Shown in pieces: positions 14,859 to 22,989 of a stretch of DNA of 64,000 bases. The stretch lies in contig NZ_NUNF01000019.1 in NCBI RefSeq assembly GCF_002585305.1, positions 35,582-99,581 on the forward strand, in the 5' to 3' direction. Source of the stretch: Bacillus sp. AFS037270. GTDB lineage: Bacteria; Bacillota; Bacilli; Bacillales_B; DSM-18226. Below the pieces are notes generated by a model. The model ran no database searches and had not been told where the DNA came from. It saw nothing but the letters and a program-made list of their open reading frames with translations. The position numbers and the translations under genes were made by a program. Within the stretch, counting starts at the first letter, position 1; every line of letters begins with the position of its first letter.

Positions 14859-15624
14859 TTGTAAATTCCTCATATACTTTTTTCCATCTCTGCCCTGTTG
14901 CTATCATTCCTACAGTAGACCTCTTAATATTGTATTGCTCAGCTATTTTTTTCTGAGCTATATCCTCAATAAGGTACATCCTTAAAATACTTCTTACCTC
15001 ATCCTCTGACAGCTTTTGACTGCCAGGCTTTTCTTTCCTCAGCAGTTCTGCATTAACAGCCCTAAACATCATGTAAATAGGTCTGTGTAATCTGCCTCTG
15101 ACAATCTTTTTAATAGCTGATACTGAAATACCAAACATCTCAGACAATTCCTCAGCAGACATATGAGCTATATGATAAGCTCTCAGGATGTTGTATACAT
15201 CTGCCTCCCTGACTGAAAGCTCTAGAGCATCCTCTTTTTTCAATCCTATTACATAAGCATGGGTAAGGTTATCTAAATGAGTCAGATACTCTAAGTTGCT
15301 GAGACTGTTGTTAGCCTTATTTCCATCCTTATGATTAACTGTCATTCCTAAAGTCATCTGCTCAATATATTTCTTTGGATCAGCCAGTATCATTACAATA
15401 TGATGCAGGTAAACAGTGTAAGTCTTTTTAGCTTTTATATCCCTTAAAGCAAAGTATCTGTATCCTTGCTTTGTAACAGATTCTTTCCTGTATCCTTTTC
15501 CATTTTTCAGCTTAGGTATCTTTACAATGCCTTGCTCTAAGTTGTAGTAACTGCCCTCAAGCTCCATAAGTTCTTTTACAAGCTGTACTCTGTTCTCAAT
15601 TTCTTTAACTGTTAATCTAATCAT
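14845..15624 (-). CDS. HNH homing-type endonuclease
   Basis: The protein is 259 residues. Residues about 75-125 carry an HNH_3 signature (LHHIVMILA then VNHKDGNKANNSLSNLEYLT), typical of free-standing homing endonucleases of phages. The C-terminal half holds two helix-turn-helix-like segments (SAEELSEMFGISVSAIKKIV and QKKIAEQYNIKRSTVGMIA), probably for target recognition. It probably makes a site-specific DNA cut. It is inside the CG-free element and could promote its own spread or act on competing DNA. No interrupted host gene or intron is visible next to it. Confidence 0.8.
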   Translation of the reverse strand: MIRLTVKEIENRVQLVKELMELEGSYYNLEQGIVKIPKLKNGKGYRKESVTKQGYRYFALRDIKAKKTYTVYLHHIVMILADPKKYIEQMTLGMTVNHKDGNKANNSLSNLEYLTHLDNLTHAYVIGLKKEDALELSVREADVYNILRAYHIAHMSAEELSEMFGISVSAIKKIVRGRLHRPIYMMFRAVNAELLRKEKPGSQKLSEDEVRSILRMYLIEDIAQKKIAEQYNIKRSTVGMIATGQRWKKVYEEFTKQGA

Positions 15625-15685
15625 TCTTAATCATTCCCCATGTATAATTATTGTTGTTTTAAATGTGACATCATTCTGATATAAA

Positions 15686-15712
15686 AAAGCAGAGCCATTA
15701 ACTCAGCTCTGC
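15686..15712 (-). terminator. Terminator after the 54-residue gene
   Basis: GCAGAGC and GCTCTGC form a stem with a T-run on the minus strand directly after the stop at 15714. Confidence 0.75.
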
Positions 15713-15713
15713 C

Positions 15714-15878
15714 TTATTTCTTAACTTTTGGCTGTAGAGAAAAGCTCCCCTTTGGATAAGATCCTCCCTGAATCTTATTAATTTTAAAGCCTGTTTCATA
15801 TGCTTTTTTAACATCAGGCTTTGGACTGTAATACATGCTGTTTAATTTATAAGTATCAGACTTTTTATAACTTGCCAT
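15714..15878 (-). CDS. 54-residue basic element protein, unknown
   Basis: It begins MASYKKSDTYKLNSMYYSPK and ends SLQPKVKK. It is very basic and rich in Tyr and Lys. Its ATG overlaps the stop of the upstream HTH gene (TAATG), and GGAGG lies inside that gene at correct spacing. A good terminator follows. These signals make it a real, translationally coupled gene. The family is unknown; a nucleic-acid-binding accessory to the HTH protein is a guess from charge alone. Confidence 0.7.
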   Translation of the reverse strand: MASYKKSDTYKLNSMYYSPKPDVKKAYETGFKINKIQGGSYPKGSFSLQPKVKK

Positions 15879-16711
15879 TACTTTATAACCTCCTGAGCTT
15901 TCTTAATGTATTTTCTAATAGTAGGAGCAGAAAAAGCAGACCTTTTAGCAATCTCCTCAGGTGAAACTCCTGCTTGAGCTTTTCCTAACCAAAGAAACAT
16001 AAGAGACTCAGCCTGAGCCTGTTTAGCCTTATTATTTCTTACTTGATGAGATCTTTGAGCCTTTACCTTTTTCATAGCCTTTTGCTTTTTTTCTTTCTTA
16101 AAAATTACAGCATCAATATCAGCCATCATAGAGCAGTAGACATCATATAGCTCATCAGGAATAAGAAAGGATTTATCTTTTTTGTACTGTACTCCTATAA
16201 CCTCATTTACTCCATTCAGTACTGGATGAGGGTAAAGCTCTATAACATTCCCAGCCTTATCAATGCCCCATTTTGTAGGCTGTTCTAATACTTCTAAGAT
16301 GTTTAACAGCTTATCTTCTAAGACCAGCTCAATCTGCTCATTATAAGCAGTCTCAAGAGCCTCATACATTTTTTTAGCTTGTTTAGCATCTATATCATCC
16401 TCTATCAGAAATCCTCTAACATCTGCTAAAGTTTCCCTTCCTGATAACAGCTTTGTTAGAAAAGAATTATATACACTTATATAATCAATCTGATTTAGTC
16501 TTACAAGCTTTGGCATCTCATATACTCTACTGAAATCTCCTGCCTCAGCATCAGCCTTATAGTCAGCCAGTACAGCAGGGAAAGCATCCCCTTTAATAAG
16601 TCTGTTAATTAACTTGGGTCTAATGCCAGTCTCATCAGAAATCTTATCAACATTGGTAATACCTTCTGAATAATACATGTGAATTGCTTTATATGCTTTG
16701 TTAAAATCCAT
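15878..16711 (-). CDS. Element protein with N- and C-terminal helix-turn-helix segments, unknown
   Basis: The ATG at 16711 follows GAGGAG; the ATG 21 bases earlier overlaps that site and is rejected. This gives 277 residues. The N-terminus (residues 10-45) reads like a HTH (GITNVDKISDETGIRPKLIN) and the C-terminus like a resolvase-type HTH (VSPEEIAKRSAFSAPTIRKYIKKA), separated by a helical middle and a Lys-rich stretch. I do not recognise the family. It is coupled to the 54-residue gene and is part of a minus-strand run of DNA-binding-type genes between the origin region and attL. Confidence 0.65.
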   Translation of the reverse strand: MDFNKAYKAIHMYYSEGITNVDKISDETGIRPKLINRLIKGDAFPAVLADYKADAEAGDFSRVYEMPKLVRLNQIDYISVYNSFLTKLLSGRETLADVRGFLIEDDIDAKQAKKMYEALETAYNEQIELVLEDKLLNILEVLEQPTKWGIDKAGNVIELYPHPVLNGVNEVIGVQYKKDKSFLIPDELYDVYCSMMADIDAVIFKKEKKQKAMKKVKAQRSHQVRNNKAKQAQAESLMFLWLGKAQAGVSPEEIAKRSAFSAPTIRKYIKKAQEVIK

Positions 16712-16734
16712 TCTATTCAGTCTCCTCTCCATTA

Positions 16735-16758
16735 AAAAAGAGGAGCAATCTGCTCCCC
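16735..16758 (-). terminator. Terminator after the 26-residue membrane peptide
   Basis: GGAGCAGATTGCTCC is a hairpin followed by T residues on the minus strand, just after the stop codon at 16762. Confidence 0.7.
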
Positions 16759-16761
16759 TGC

Positions 16762-16842
16762 TTATTTGTTGTTATTAAAAAATACTGCTGGAATAACTCC
16801 ATACACTACAATCATTGAGACAATTACTTGAATAGCTAACAT
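16762..16842 (-). CDS. 26-residue hydrophobic peptide
   Basis: The peptide MLAIQVIVSMIVVYGVIP is followed by AVFFNNNK. One membrane helix fills almost the whole chain. GGAGGG lies 8 bases before the ATG and a terminator follows the stop, so it is probably translated. Short single-helix peptides like this are often membrane toxins, holin-like or leader peptides; sequence alone does not decide. Confidence 0.55.
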   Translation of the reverse strand: MLAIQVIVSMIVVYGVIPAVFFNNNK

Positions 16843-16904
16843 AATTAGCCCTCCTATGTTGGTTTATTGGGTATATTGTCTCCTTTATCAGCCTACTCAG
16901 ATTG

Positions 16905-17507
16905 TTACTTAAACCTTGCTTTGAAAGGTTTTAACTCATATGCTACATCTCTATAAATGCCATTCAAACCCATTTCACTTTGTCTAAGGTGAAAGCCTTT
17001 ATACAAATTATCAGCATGAGTAACAATGCCTTGCTCAACAAGTACACCTTTAGCAATTTGCAAAGCATTGTAAGCCTGAGTTGATAAGGTCTCTAGTAGC
17101 TCTACATCAGCCTCATAAGTTTTGATGCTCATATTAAAAGCAATCTCTTTATCTAGCACTCCATAAAAGGGCTTAGCCTCTTTATAAACTGTAATAAACT
17201 CCTCAAATAGCTCTGTTAGCTCAGCTTTTTTATTATTTAGAATTGAGTTATTAACAACCTTTTGCAGCTCAACATCTTTCTCAAGCATCTCAGCTCTTAC
17301 CTGAGCTTTCTTAGCTGTTTGAATATCAGTAGCAGTAGTTACCTCATTTTTTAGCTCTGCAAGCTGAGCCTCTAACTCCTCTACAGCTTTTTGACTTTCT
17401 GCTTGAGCAGTATGAATAGCCTCATTAAATGCCTGAATAGCATCAGCTTTTTTAACAAGCTCCTTAACAATAGTAGTAACCTCAGTTTTTAATTGATCCA
17501 ATTTCAT
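16905..17507 (-). CDS. Coiled-coil element protein, unknown
   Basis: The protein is 200 residues. Residues about 10-90 are strongly coiled-coil (AIQAFNEAIHTAQAESQKAV, VEELEAQLAELKNEV); the rest is helical with a basic tail ending in KPFKARFK. AGGAGAGG precedes the ATG. It follows the 344-residue HTH gene by 15 bases and is probably co-transcribed with it. It has no membrane segment and no motif I recognise. The pairing of a HTH protein and a coiled-coil protein near a replication region is reminiscent of plasmid maintenance modules, but there is no ATPase here. Confidence 0.65.
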   Translation of the reverse strand: MKLDQLKTEVTTIVKELVKKADAIQAFNEAIHTAQAESQKAVEELEAQLAELKNEVTTATDIQTAKKAQVRAEMLEKDVELQKVVNNSILNNKKAELTELFEEFITVYKEAKPFYGVLDKEIAFNMSIKTYEADVELLETLSTQAYNALQIAKGVLVEQGIVTHADNLYKGFHLRQSEMGLNGIYRDVAYELKPFKARFK

Positions 17508-17522
17508 AATAGTAACCTCTCC

Positions 17523-18557
17523 TTAAATGTTGTTTATTTTTAATTTGCCATTAAATAAATACTCCAGTTCTTCCTCTACAGAGGTAAGTACTAATAGCTC
17601 ATTAAAATACTTAGATGACTTTGCCTCAATCTCCTCAACCTCAGGAAATTCAGGAGACTTAACTACACCCTTAACAGTCTTTCTAGCATGGCTGTATTCT
17701 TCTCCAAACTCCTTTTCAAGCTGTTTCAAAAGTGACTCAATTTCAGCCTTAGTTGCTTTCTTAGGAGCTGTTTTCTCTATGTCTTTACCTTTAGCAAAAG
17801 CCTTAACCTCTGACATATTCATAGGCTCTTTAATTCCATTCTCTAGCCTGTTAATCCTTACAGCATTAGCTAAAAGGTCTAAATCAGGATGAGCATTACT
17901 GTTATACATGGAGACAAAGACCATTCCCCAGTACATCAGCTCTAGCTTAAAGCTCTCATCTTCTAAACTTGTATCTATAAACCTCTGACTATTTCCCTTA
18001 GACTCTCTATCAGCATGATACAGGTAAGGAGACTCTTGGAGCATGATACCTAACTGCCTTGTATCCAATACCTGAGATAGCTTAGAAAGGTTATTCTTAA
18101 TGTGCCACTTGAGAGACCTGTTTTTTATTTGATTAAAACTCTTTATATCCTCAGCCTTGATTCCAAACATTTCTATGACAAGTTTTCTATCAGCAACTGT
18201 ACTATCAGGACCAATAGCTTTCTGTATACTGGTTGCTATAAATTGGTCAAACTCCTCCTCAGTCAATGCACTCTGTAATTTATCAGGATCAATCTGCATA
18301 GTAGGCTTACTAGCCTCCAACTGCTCCTCATACTCTTTTCTATTCCTTGAGATATAAGTCCTTAAAGTTCTTTCATTAACTCCTGTTAGCTTTTGATACT
18401 CTGCCTGACTGACTTGATAGGTCTGCTTTAAATGTGCATAAGCTAAAACATGGCTTAACTCATCATCAGGAGCATTTTCTGTTAAATACTCAGCAATCTT
18501 TATCTCTCTATCTGAGCTGTTTTCATCAGCCATATTTTCAAAAAATCTGTTATTCAT
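17523..18557 (-). CDS. HTH-containing element protein, unknown
   Basis: The protein is 344 residues. An N-terminal helix-turn-helix (YQVSQAEYQKLTGVNERTLR, residues about 48-68) is clear, similar to the phBC6A51-type HTH of Bacillus phages. Residues 90-240 are alpha-helical, and the C-terminal 80 residues are acidic (KQLEKEFGEEYSHARKTV). GGAGAG stands before the ATG. A terminator separates it from the upstream replication-initiator candidate. It is probably DNA-binding, perhaps a regulator or small terminase-like packaging protein; no large terminase is present, which argues against the latter. Confidence 0.62.
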   Translation of the reverse strand: MNNRFFENMADENSSDREIKIAEYLTENAPDDELSHVLAYAHLKQTYQVSQAEYQKLTGVNERTLRTYISRNRKEYEEQLEASKPTMQIDPDKLQSALTEEEFDQFIATSIQKAIGPDSTVADRKLVIEMFGIKAEDIKSFNQIKNRSLKWHIKNNLSKLSQVLDTRQLGIMLQESPYLYHADRESKGNSQRFIDTSLEDESFKLELMYWGMVFVSMYNSNAHPDLDLLANAVRINRLENGIKEPMNMSEVKAFAKGKDIEKTAPKKATKAEIESLLKQLEKEFGEEYSHARKTVKGVVKSPEFPEVEEIEAKSSKYFNELLVLTSVEEELEYLFNGKLKINNI

Positions 18558-18596
18558 TCTGTAATAACTCTCCTCTCATAATGTTGGTCAATAAAA

Positions 18597-18635
18597 AAGA
18601 GCAGAGGCTGTATCCCTAACCTCTACTCCCTTTCC
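18597..18635 (-). terminator. Terminator of the replication-initiator candidate
   Basis: GAGTAGAGG and CCTCTGCTC segments form an imperfect stem followed by TTTTTT on the minus strand. Confidence 0.5.
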
Positions 18636-18713
18636 CATATATATGTCTGACTGATAAAGCCTAAATAAAGTGGATTTTAGCCATTTCTGAAAAAATTTTT
18701 ATTAAAATAGGCA

Positions 18714-19583
18714 TTATTTTTTCTTTCCAATAACAAACTCAGCATACAAACTAGCAGGAGGGTATCCCTCTTGTCTGTAAATGATTAAAGGATTAACTTT
18801 AAGGATTGTCTCTCTACCTCTTTTAATCCTTGCAAATACAGCCATATCTCCCCAATAAAGACCTGATACCTTTTTAGATACTAGCTTTTCCTCCATATCT
18901 AGAGCCTCAGATATATCCTTAACAGTCAAATACTGGTCTTTGGCAGCATCCATCTCATATGGATTAACAGTTAGTAAGTTATGATGATAGTTTACAAAAG
19001 GAATAATCCTGTAAATAAAACCAATATCAGCAGGTTTAATTTTATCCTCTGCATACAGCTCCTTTAAGTTGTCCATGAATACTCTAGCAGTCTTTTTAAC
19101 TGATGCTCTGCTGTTTACATCTTTTCTGAAACAATATTCTTTATTGATAAAAAATGCTTTATACTGCTTACCAAAAAGCTCTACCTTTTCCTCAGTCACT
19201 AGCTGTAGCTCAGCAAACTTTTTAAGCAGAGCATTTAATGTATGAGGCTTTTTAATCTTTAATACCTCCATAAGCTCCTTTTTAGTCATAGGTAGCTTTG
19301 CATCATTCTCCATTTTCAATATGTTGTCATAACTGATATAAGTTTGCATAACTAGGAAATAGCCCATTTCTTTCATGCTTAACATTTTGTCAGCCTCCTT
19401 AACTTTCTCCATCTTTGCAAAATAAAAAGGATGCTTTTCTGATCCTTGAGCATCCCTAAAGGCTTTCTTTCTCTTTTCATTATCAATAATTTCTTGCTGT
19501 TCCTTAGTTCTGTAAGAAACAATGTTTTCTAGCATTTCTCCTGTTTCAATATCTACCAATGTTTTTAATTTATTTTCATTCAT
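18714..19583 (-). CDS. Replication-initiator candidate (winged-helix protein)
   Basis: The protein is 289 residues and begins with a short N-terminal motif (LVDIETGEMLEN) common in Bacillus plasmid and phage proteins. The middle (residues 75-150) has a winged-helix pattern (KKELMEVLKIKKPHTLNALLKKFAEL), and a second HTH-like part is near 215-245 (LTVKDISEALDMEEKLVSKK). This two-winged-helix layout resembles plasmid Rep proteins and phage replication/repressor proteins. Iteron-like direct repeats lie upstream at 19720-19901. Function is inferred from layout; a plain transcription regulator remains possible. Confidence 0.5.
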   Translation of the reverse strand: MNENKLKTLVDIETGEMLENIVSYRTKEQQEIIDNEKRKKAFRDAQGSEKHPFYFAKMEKVKEADKMLSMKEMGYFLVMQTYISYDNILKMENDAKLPMTKKELMEVLKIKKPHTLNALLKKFAELQLVTEEKVELFGKQYKAFFINKEYCFRKDVNSRASVKKTARVFMDNLKELYAEDKIKPADIGFIYRIIPFVNYHHNLLTVNPYEMDAAKDQYLTVKDISEALDMEEKLVSKKVSGLYWGDMAVFARIKRGRETILKVNPLIIYRQEGYPPASLYAEFVIGKKK

Positions 19584-19719
19584 TTTCTTTTCTCCTCACC
19601 CTATAGTAATTTTCATTTGTTTTCAGCTCCTATCTCTCTCACAGCCTGTCTCCCAAAAGGCTATTAAAAGCTAATCACTTTCAGTCACATATATATCTAG
19701 CTATTACCTGCCTTTTTAA

Positions 19720-19901
19720 AGTGAAAAAATAAAAAAATGGGCATAAATCTAAAGTTTTTTTATTGGGGGTATTTTCTTAACATAAAAGAGGTATAAATGT
19801 AGTATTTGCGAGGTTTTTTACCTATTTTAGAATCAGGAGACATAAAAAATAGGTGTAAAAAAAGGGCATAAATCTCCTGAATAGGTGTAAAAAAAGGGCA
19901 T
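19720..19901. repeat. Iteron-like direct repeats, possible replication origin
   Basis: Two identical 21-base units occupy 19849-19869 and 19881-19901, 32 bases apart; each starts ATAGGTGT and ends AAAGGGCAT. A third, degenerate unit (AAAAATGGGCATAAATCT) is at about 19733-19750. TCAGGAGA (19833-19840) and TCTCCTGA (19873-19880) form an inverted repeat around the first unit. The setting is very AT-rich, upstream of the winged-helix gene, as expected for an iteron origin or an autoregulatory site. Confidence 0.5.
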
Positions 19902-20690
19902 TTTAAAAAAGTGGATTAAGCCTTAGAGCCCCAAGGGATTAAGGGCTATTTTGCAGAGTAGTATCCTTCTTATTCTTTATGAGCTAAAGCTCAGGAGCAA
20001 AGCTCCACTACAACATAAATACTTAAAGCTATAACTTTTTAAGGAGCTACAACAATAGTAGACTTATTAGCCTGTTTAGGGCAGTTTGGGCAGGCTTTTA
20101 TACAATCCTGTTGTAATTCTCTTTTAAAATCCCTCTAGTACATTTCTCTATGTTTAGAGGATGCCTGATAAGGCAGACTCAAGCCCTTTAGGGCTTTTAT
20201 ATACTGTTATAACTGTTTAGTGTTTAAATTTTTGATACATAGAGTCTATTAGTGTTATAGTTTCTGATACTAATCATTTACAGCTTATACCTCTCTATTT
20301 ACTGTATATATACTGTTTAGTATCAGTTTCTGATACAGGTAGCCTTTAATTGTTCCAGTTGAGATGGCTAAATAAGTGAGAGGGTAGTAAAATGCTCTCT
20401 CATTCAGTCTCCTTACAGTGTTGGTTTATTGGGGTTACAGAATGGATGTTAGAGGCTTAAAGGGCTATACAGAGCCTTTGCCTCTACATTCTCTGTTATA
20501 AACTCATAAGGCTTGAATACTGATGTCTAATCATTCTTAATTGTTATCTGAATTAATCTCTAATTTGCAGTCTATAGAGGAGGTAAAGTCTCCCCTGTAG
20601 GCTGTTATTTTTTTTGTCTAAAAGTGTTTATAGTAATATGATTGAAATAAAGGTAATATATGTATATTAGGACATGCTTATTAGGAGGCT
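19902..20690. other. Long non-coding region of the element
   Basis: No convincing ORF on either strand. It contains several small hairpins: AGCCCC...AGGGCT near 19926, GGAGCAAAGCTCC near 19993, AAGCCCTTTAGGGCTT near 20189 followed by T-rich DNA. TCTGATAC/GTATCAG-type words recur near 20262-20337. There is only one CG in 19584-20690 (19809-19810). It probably holds the origin, non-coding RNA or promoters of the flanking divergent genes. Confidence 0.4.
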
Positions 20691-20693
20691 ATG

Positions 20694-20966
20694 ATGAATA
20701 AAACAGCTAAATTTGCTATGATGCTTTGTTTTGCAGGAACTCTATCATTATCTTTAGGATTTTTAAGCCAGAATAATTTAACAAAAGCAGAGACTGTCTC
20801 ACAGCAAAATGTACAAATTAATAAAGACCAAAAATTAGTCATATCAGCAGAAGAACAAACCATTGTAGAAAGTATGGAAAAAGCAATACCATCACATGAT
20901 AATAGTTTGAAATATTTTCAAAGGCAGGATGGTACAGGTTTCTACTTTCAAAAGGCTGTAAATTAA
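20694..20966 (+). CDS. Small exported element protein, unknown
   Basis: The 90 residues start with a signal peptide (MNKTAKFAMMLCFAGTLSLS, then an Ala at KAET for cleavage). The mature part is about 57 residues, polar, without Cys. Two ATGs are adjacent; the second (20694) has the better distance to GGAGG. A strong terminator follows. I do not recognise the family. An exported small protein on a mobile element could be a signalling peptide precursor or an exclusion factor; this is a guess. Confidence 0.65.
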   Translation: MNKTAKFAMMLCFAGTLSLSLGFLSQNNLTKAETVSQQNVQINKDQKLVISAEEQTIVESMEKAIPSHDNSLKYFQRQDGTGFYFQKAVN

Positions 20967-20987
20967 TTTAGTAAATAATCAGAAGGG

Positions 20988-21018
20988 AGAGGCTGTCTAT
21001 GCCTCTTCTTTTTTTAGT
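20988..21018 (+). terminator. Terminator of the exported small protein gene
   Basis: AGAGGC and GCCTCT enclose a short loop and are followed by TCTTTTTTT. The remaining 270 bases to the next gene show no other feature than a ribosome binding site. Confidence 0.75.
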
Positions 21019-21287
21019 AATGAGACTGTATTGAGCCTGATAATATAGGTCACAGTTATTACTACATAATGATATATTTTGTCTGTTGAGACTGAGATAG
21101 CTAAGAGTACAAGAAACCTCCCTCATCCATACCTCCTCCCTCAGAAAATATCTGTGTAGGAAGGCACTGCTAAAAAATGTAACACAATGTACTTATGTAA
21201 CCTCACAAATGTTGATATAGAAGGGTTTGTCTGCTATTATAATCTCAGATACATAAAAAAGTAACATATTGAGGAGGCTTTGTTACA

Positions 21288-21836
21288 TTGAATACAGCTC
21301 AACCAATAACAGATACTAAACAGCTTAAAGAGCTGATGGATGTATATAAGAAGGGATCAAAGCAGTATTTACTCCTTGCCTATGCACTCAATACTGGACT
21401 AAGGATTAGTGACATCCTGAGAGCTAATGTACAGGATAGCTTAAAGGGAGTATGGAAAGATAGAGAGGAAAAGACCAACAAAGAAAAGATAATACAGCTT
21501 AACCCAAAGCTACAGCTACTGATTAGAGACTTTGTAGAGGCTAACAATCTACAGGAGGGGGATTACCTTTTCTACAGTAATAAGGATAGGGGTAAGCCAA
21601 TAAGCAGGGTACAGGCTCATAGAATTGTAGCCCATGCAGGGGATATGATAGGGATAACATTGTCATGCCACAGCCTTAGAAAGACCTTTGGCTACATGGC
21701 ATATAAGCAGGATGTAGACTTAGCTCTGCTCCAATACATCTTTAACCATAGCTCTCAGGCTGTTACCCTCAGATACATTGGAGTTACACAGGATGAGGCT
21801 AACAGGGTAACTACTGGATTAAGCATTGGTATTTAA
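21288..21836 (+). CDS. Short tyrosine recombinase/phage integrase-family protein
   Basis: The protein is 182 residues and has only the catalytic domain. The active-site pattern is complete: Arg in NTGLRISDIL, Lys near VWKDREEKTNKEK, His-x-x-Arg in CHSLRKTFG, His in FNHSSQ and Tyr in LRYIGV. The usual N-terminal SAM-like core-binding domain is missing. The start is a TTG at 21288 with GAGGAGG ten bases before. In plasmids such short recombinases resolve multimers, which would fit the replication genes. It is unlikely to be the integrase because the junctions match the serine recombinase. Confidence 0.8.
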   Translation: MNTAQPITDTKQLKELMDVYKKGSKQYLLLAYALNTGLRISDILRANVQDSLKGVWKDREEKTNKEKIIQLNPKLQLLIRDFVEANNLQEGDYLFYSNKDRGKPISRVQAHRIVAHAGDMIGITLSCHSLRKTFGYMAYKQDVDLALLQYIFNHSSQAVTLRYIGVTQDEANRVTTGLSIGI

Positions 21837-21854
21837 TATGGATTAGTTACAGTC

Positions 21855-21885
21855 AGGCAATAGCAGTTAAGCTATTGTCTTTTTT
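21855..21885 (+). terminator. Terminator of the tyrosine recombinase gene
   Basis: CAATAGC and GCTATTG form a stem followed by TCTTTTTTATT. The next 300 bases contain no gene that I can support; GGGGGG runs occur near 22064-22090. Confidence 0.7.
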
Positions 21886-22190
21886 ATTAGTTTGTATATG
21901 TGCAGCTAAGCTGTTAGAAAGACTGTGAGAGGCTTATACCCAGTACATGGGGGGAGCATACCCTGCTGAGGCTGGAACAAGCTACAAAAACAAATCCATT
22001 CCTGTTTTCAGGAATCAGGCAGGTAGCTCTAGCTGTATCCATCCTGTAACCATGCAGTACAATTTAGGGGGGGTACTCTTGGAAAAGGGGGTACTTTTAA
22101 AATGACTATTTATAAAAAAATTTTGCTGTGCCTAATTTGTAAATCCAGTAGGAGGCATAATTAAAATTAAGGATAATTTACCAATGGCTA

Positions 22191-22493
22191 ATGTTTTATT
22201 TTCTGTTAGAATTTGCTCAAAGACAAGATGACTTCTTGGAGAAAGCAGGTATAACTATGTGGCTTGATGTTATTGAAATTGCTGTATTTATTCTTATTTT
22301 AGGATTACTGATACTTCCTTTTAAATTTTTTAAAATTAGTGATAAGAAGAAAAAAATTGTGTATTTATGCCTAGTTGTACTTTTAGGCTTTGTTTATTTC
22401 ACAGACAAGAATGAAAATGTTAATCACAAATTACCTATTTTTATGGGATTGTATCTAGCTGCAATTGGATTAGTAAGGAAACAAAAAAAATAA
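22191..22493 (+). CDS. Small membrane protein of the element, unknown
   Basis: It is up to 100 residues with three hydrophobic stretches (VIEIAVFILILGLLILPF, IVYLCLVVLLGFVYF and PIFMGLYLAAIGLV) joined by Lys-rich loops. The start is uncertain: the first ATG (22191) has no clear ribosome binding site, and an ATG at 22257, just before the first membrane segment, is an alternative. I recognise no family. It lies next to the conserved ABC-3C operon but on the opposite strand. Confidence 0.5.
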   Translation: MFYFLLEFAQRQDDFLEKAGITMWLDVIEIAVFILILGLLILPFKFFKISDKKKKIVYLCLVVLLGFVYFTDKNENVNHKLPIFMGLYLAAIGLVRKQKK

Positions 22494-22542
22494 AAGAATT
22501 TAAGCATAATAGTCATTTGCCAATATGGAGGTAAACTGTTTT

Positions 22543-22893
22543 ATGAAACTAAAAGACATTATTGAGACAATCTTATTTAGGTTTGGAATAAATCCTAATA
22601 AGGGAGGTTGGACAACATATTATCCAGTGAAAATTATTCCTGAATATACAGTTGACTTGGAGAAAGGTCAAGTTACAGGAAAGATAATACATAATCAGAA
22701 GGAGTATATGACTGTTATTGTTGATGTTCCTAATAATAAAACAAAGGTAATAAGAAAACTAAGAGGGCTTGCTAAAATAATTAAGCCTCATAAAAAGCAT
22801 CATTATATTAACATTATTAAAGATGAGGCTGAATATTTTATTGAAAATCAAATAACTGATCCAAAAAGTCAATTTATTATCCCATTGGACTGA
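22543..22893 (+). CDS. Hypothetical element protein
   Basis: The protein is 116 residues from the ATG at 22543, which follows GGAGG by 11 bases; an ATG at 22525 overlaps that site and is rejected. It is basic and mostly beta-like (KIIPEYTVDLEKGQVTGKII), with no membrane segment and no motif I know. It is 49 bases downstream of the small membrane protein, probably in the same transcript, and convergent with the ABC-3C operon. Confidence 0.55.
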   Translation: MKLKDIIETILFRFGINPNKGGWTTYYPVKIIPEYTVDLEKGQVTGKIIHNQKEYMTVIVDVPNNKTKVIRKLRGLAKIIKPHKKHHYINIIKDEAEYFIENQITDPKSQFIIPLD

Positions 22894-22960
22894 TTTTACT
22901 GAAATTCTTGCTGTTATATTCTTATAACTTCCTAAGGTCAGTTAAATAAGTTAAACATGA

Positions 22961-22984
22961 AAAAGGAGCTTTTCAGCCCCCATC
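22961..22984 (-). terminator. Terminator of the ABC-3C operon
   Basis: GGGGCTGAAAAGCTCC forms a hairpin followed by TTTTTC on the minus strand, directly after the ATPase stop. Confidence 0.75.
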
Positions 22985-22989
22985 ACTCT

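Noticed and set aside
21288..21836. Tyrosine recombinase as the enzyme that integrated the element
   Set aside because: The integrase position next to attR is taken by a complete large serine recombinase, and the short 9-base shared core fits that class.
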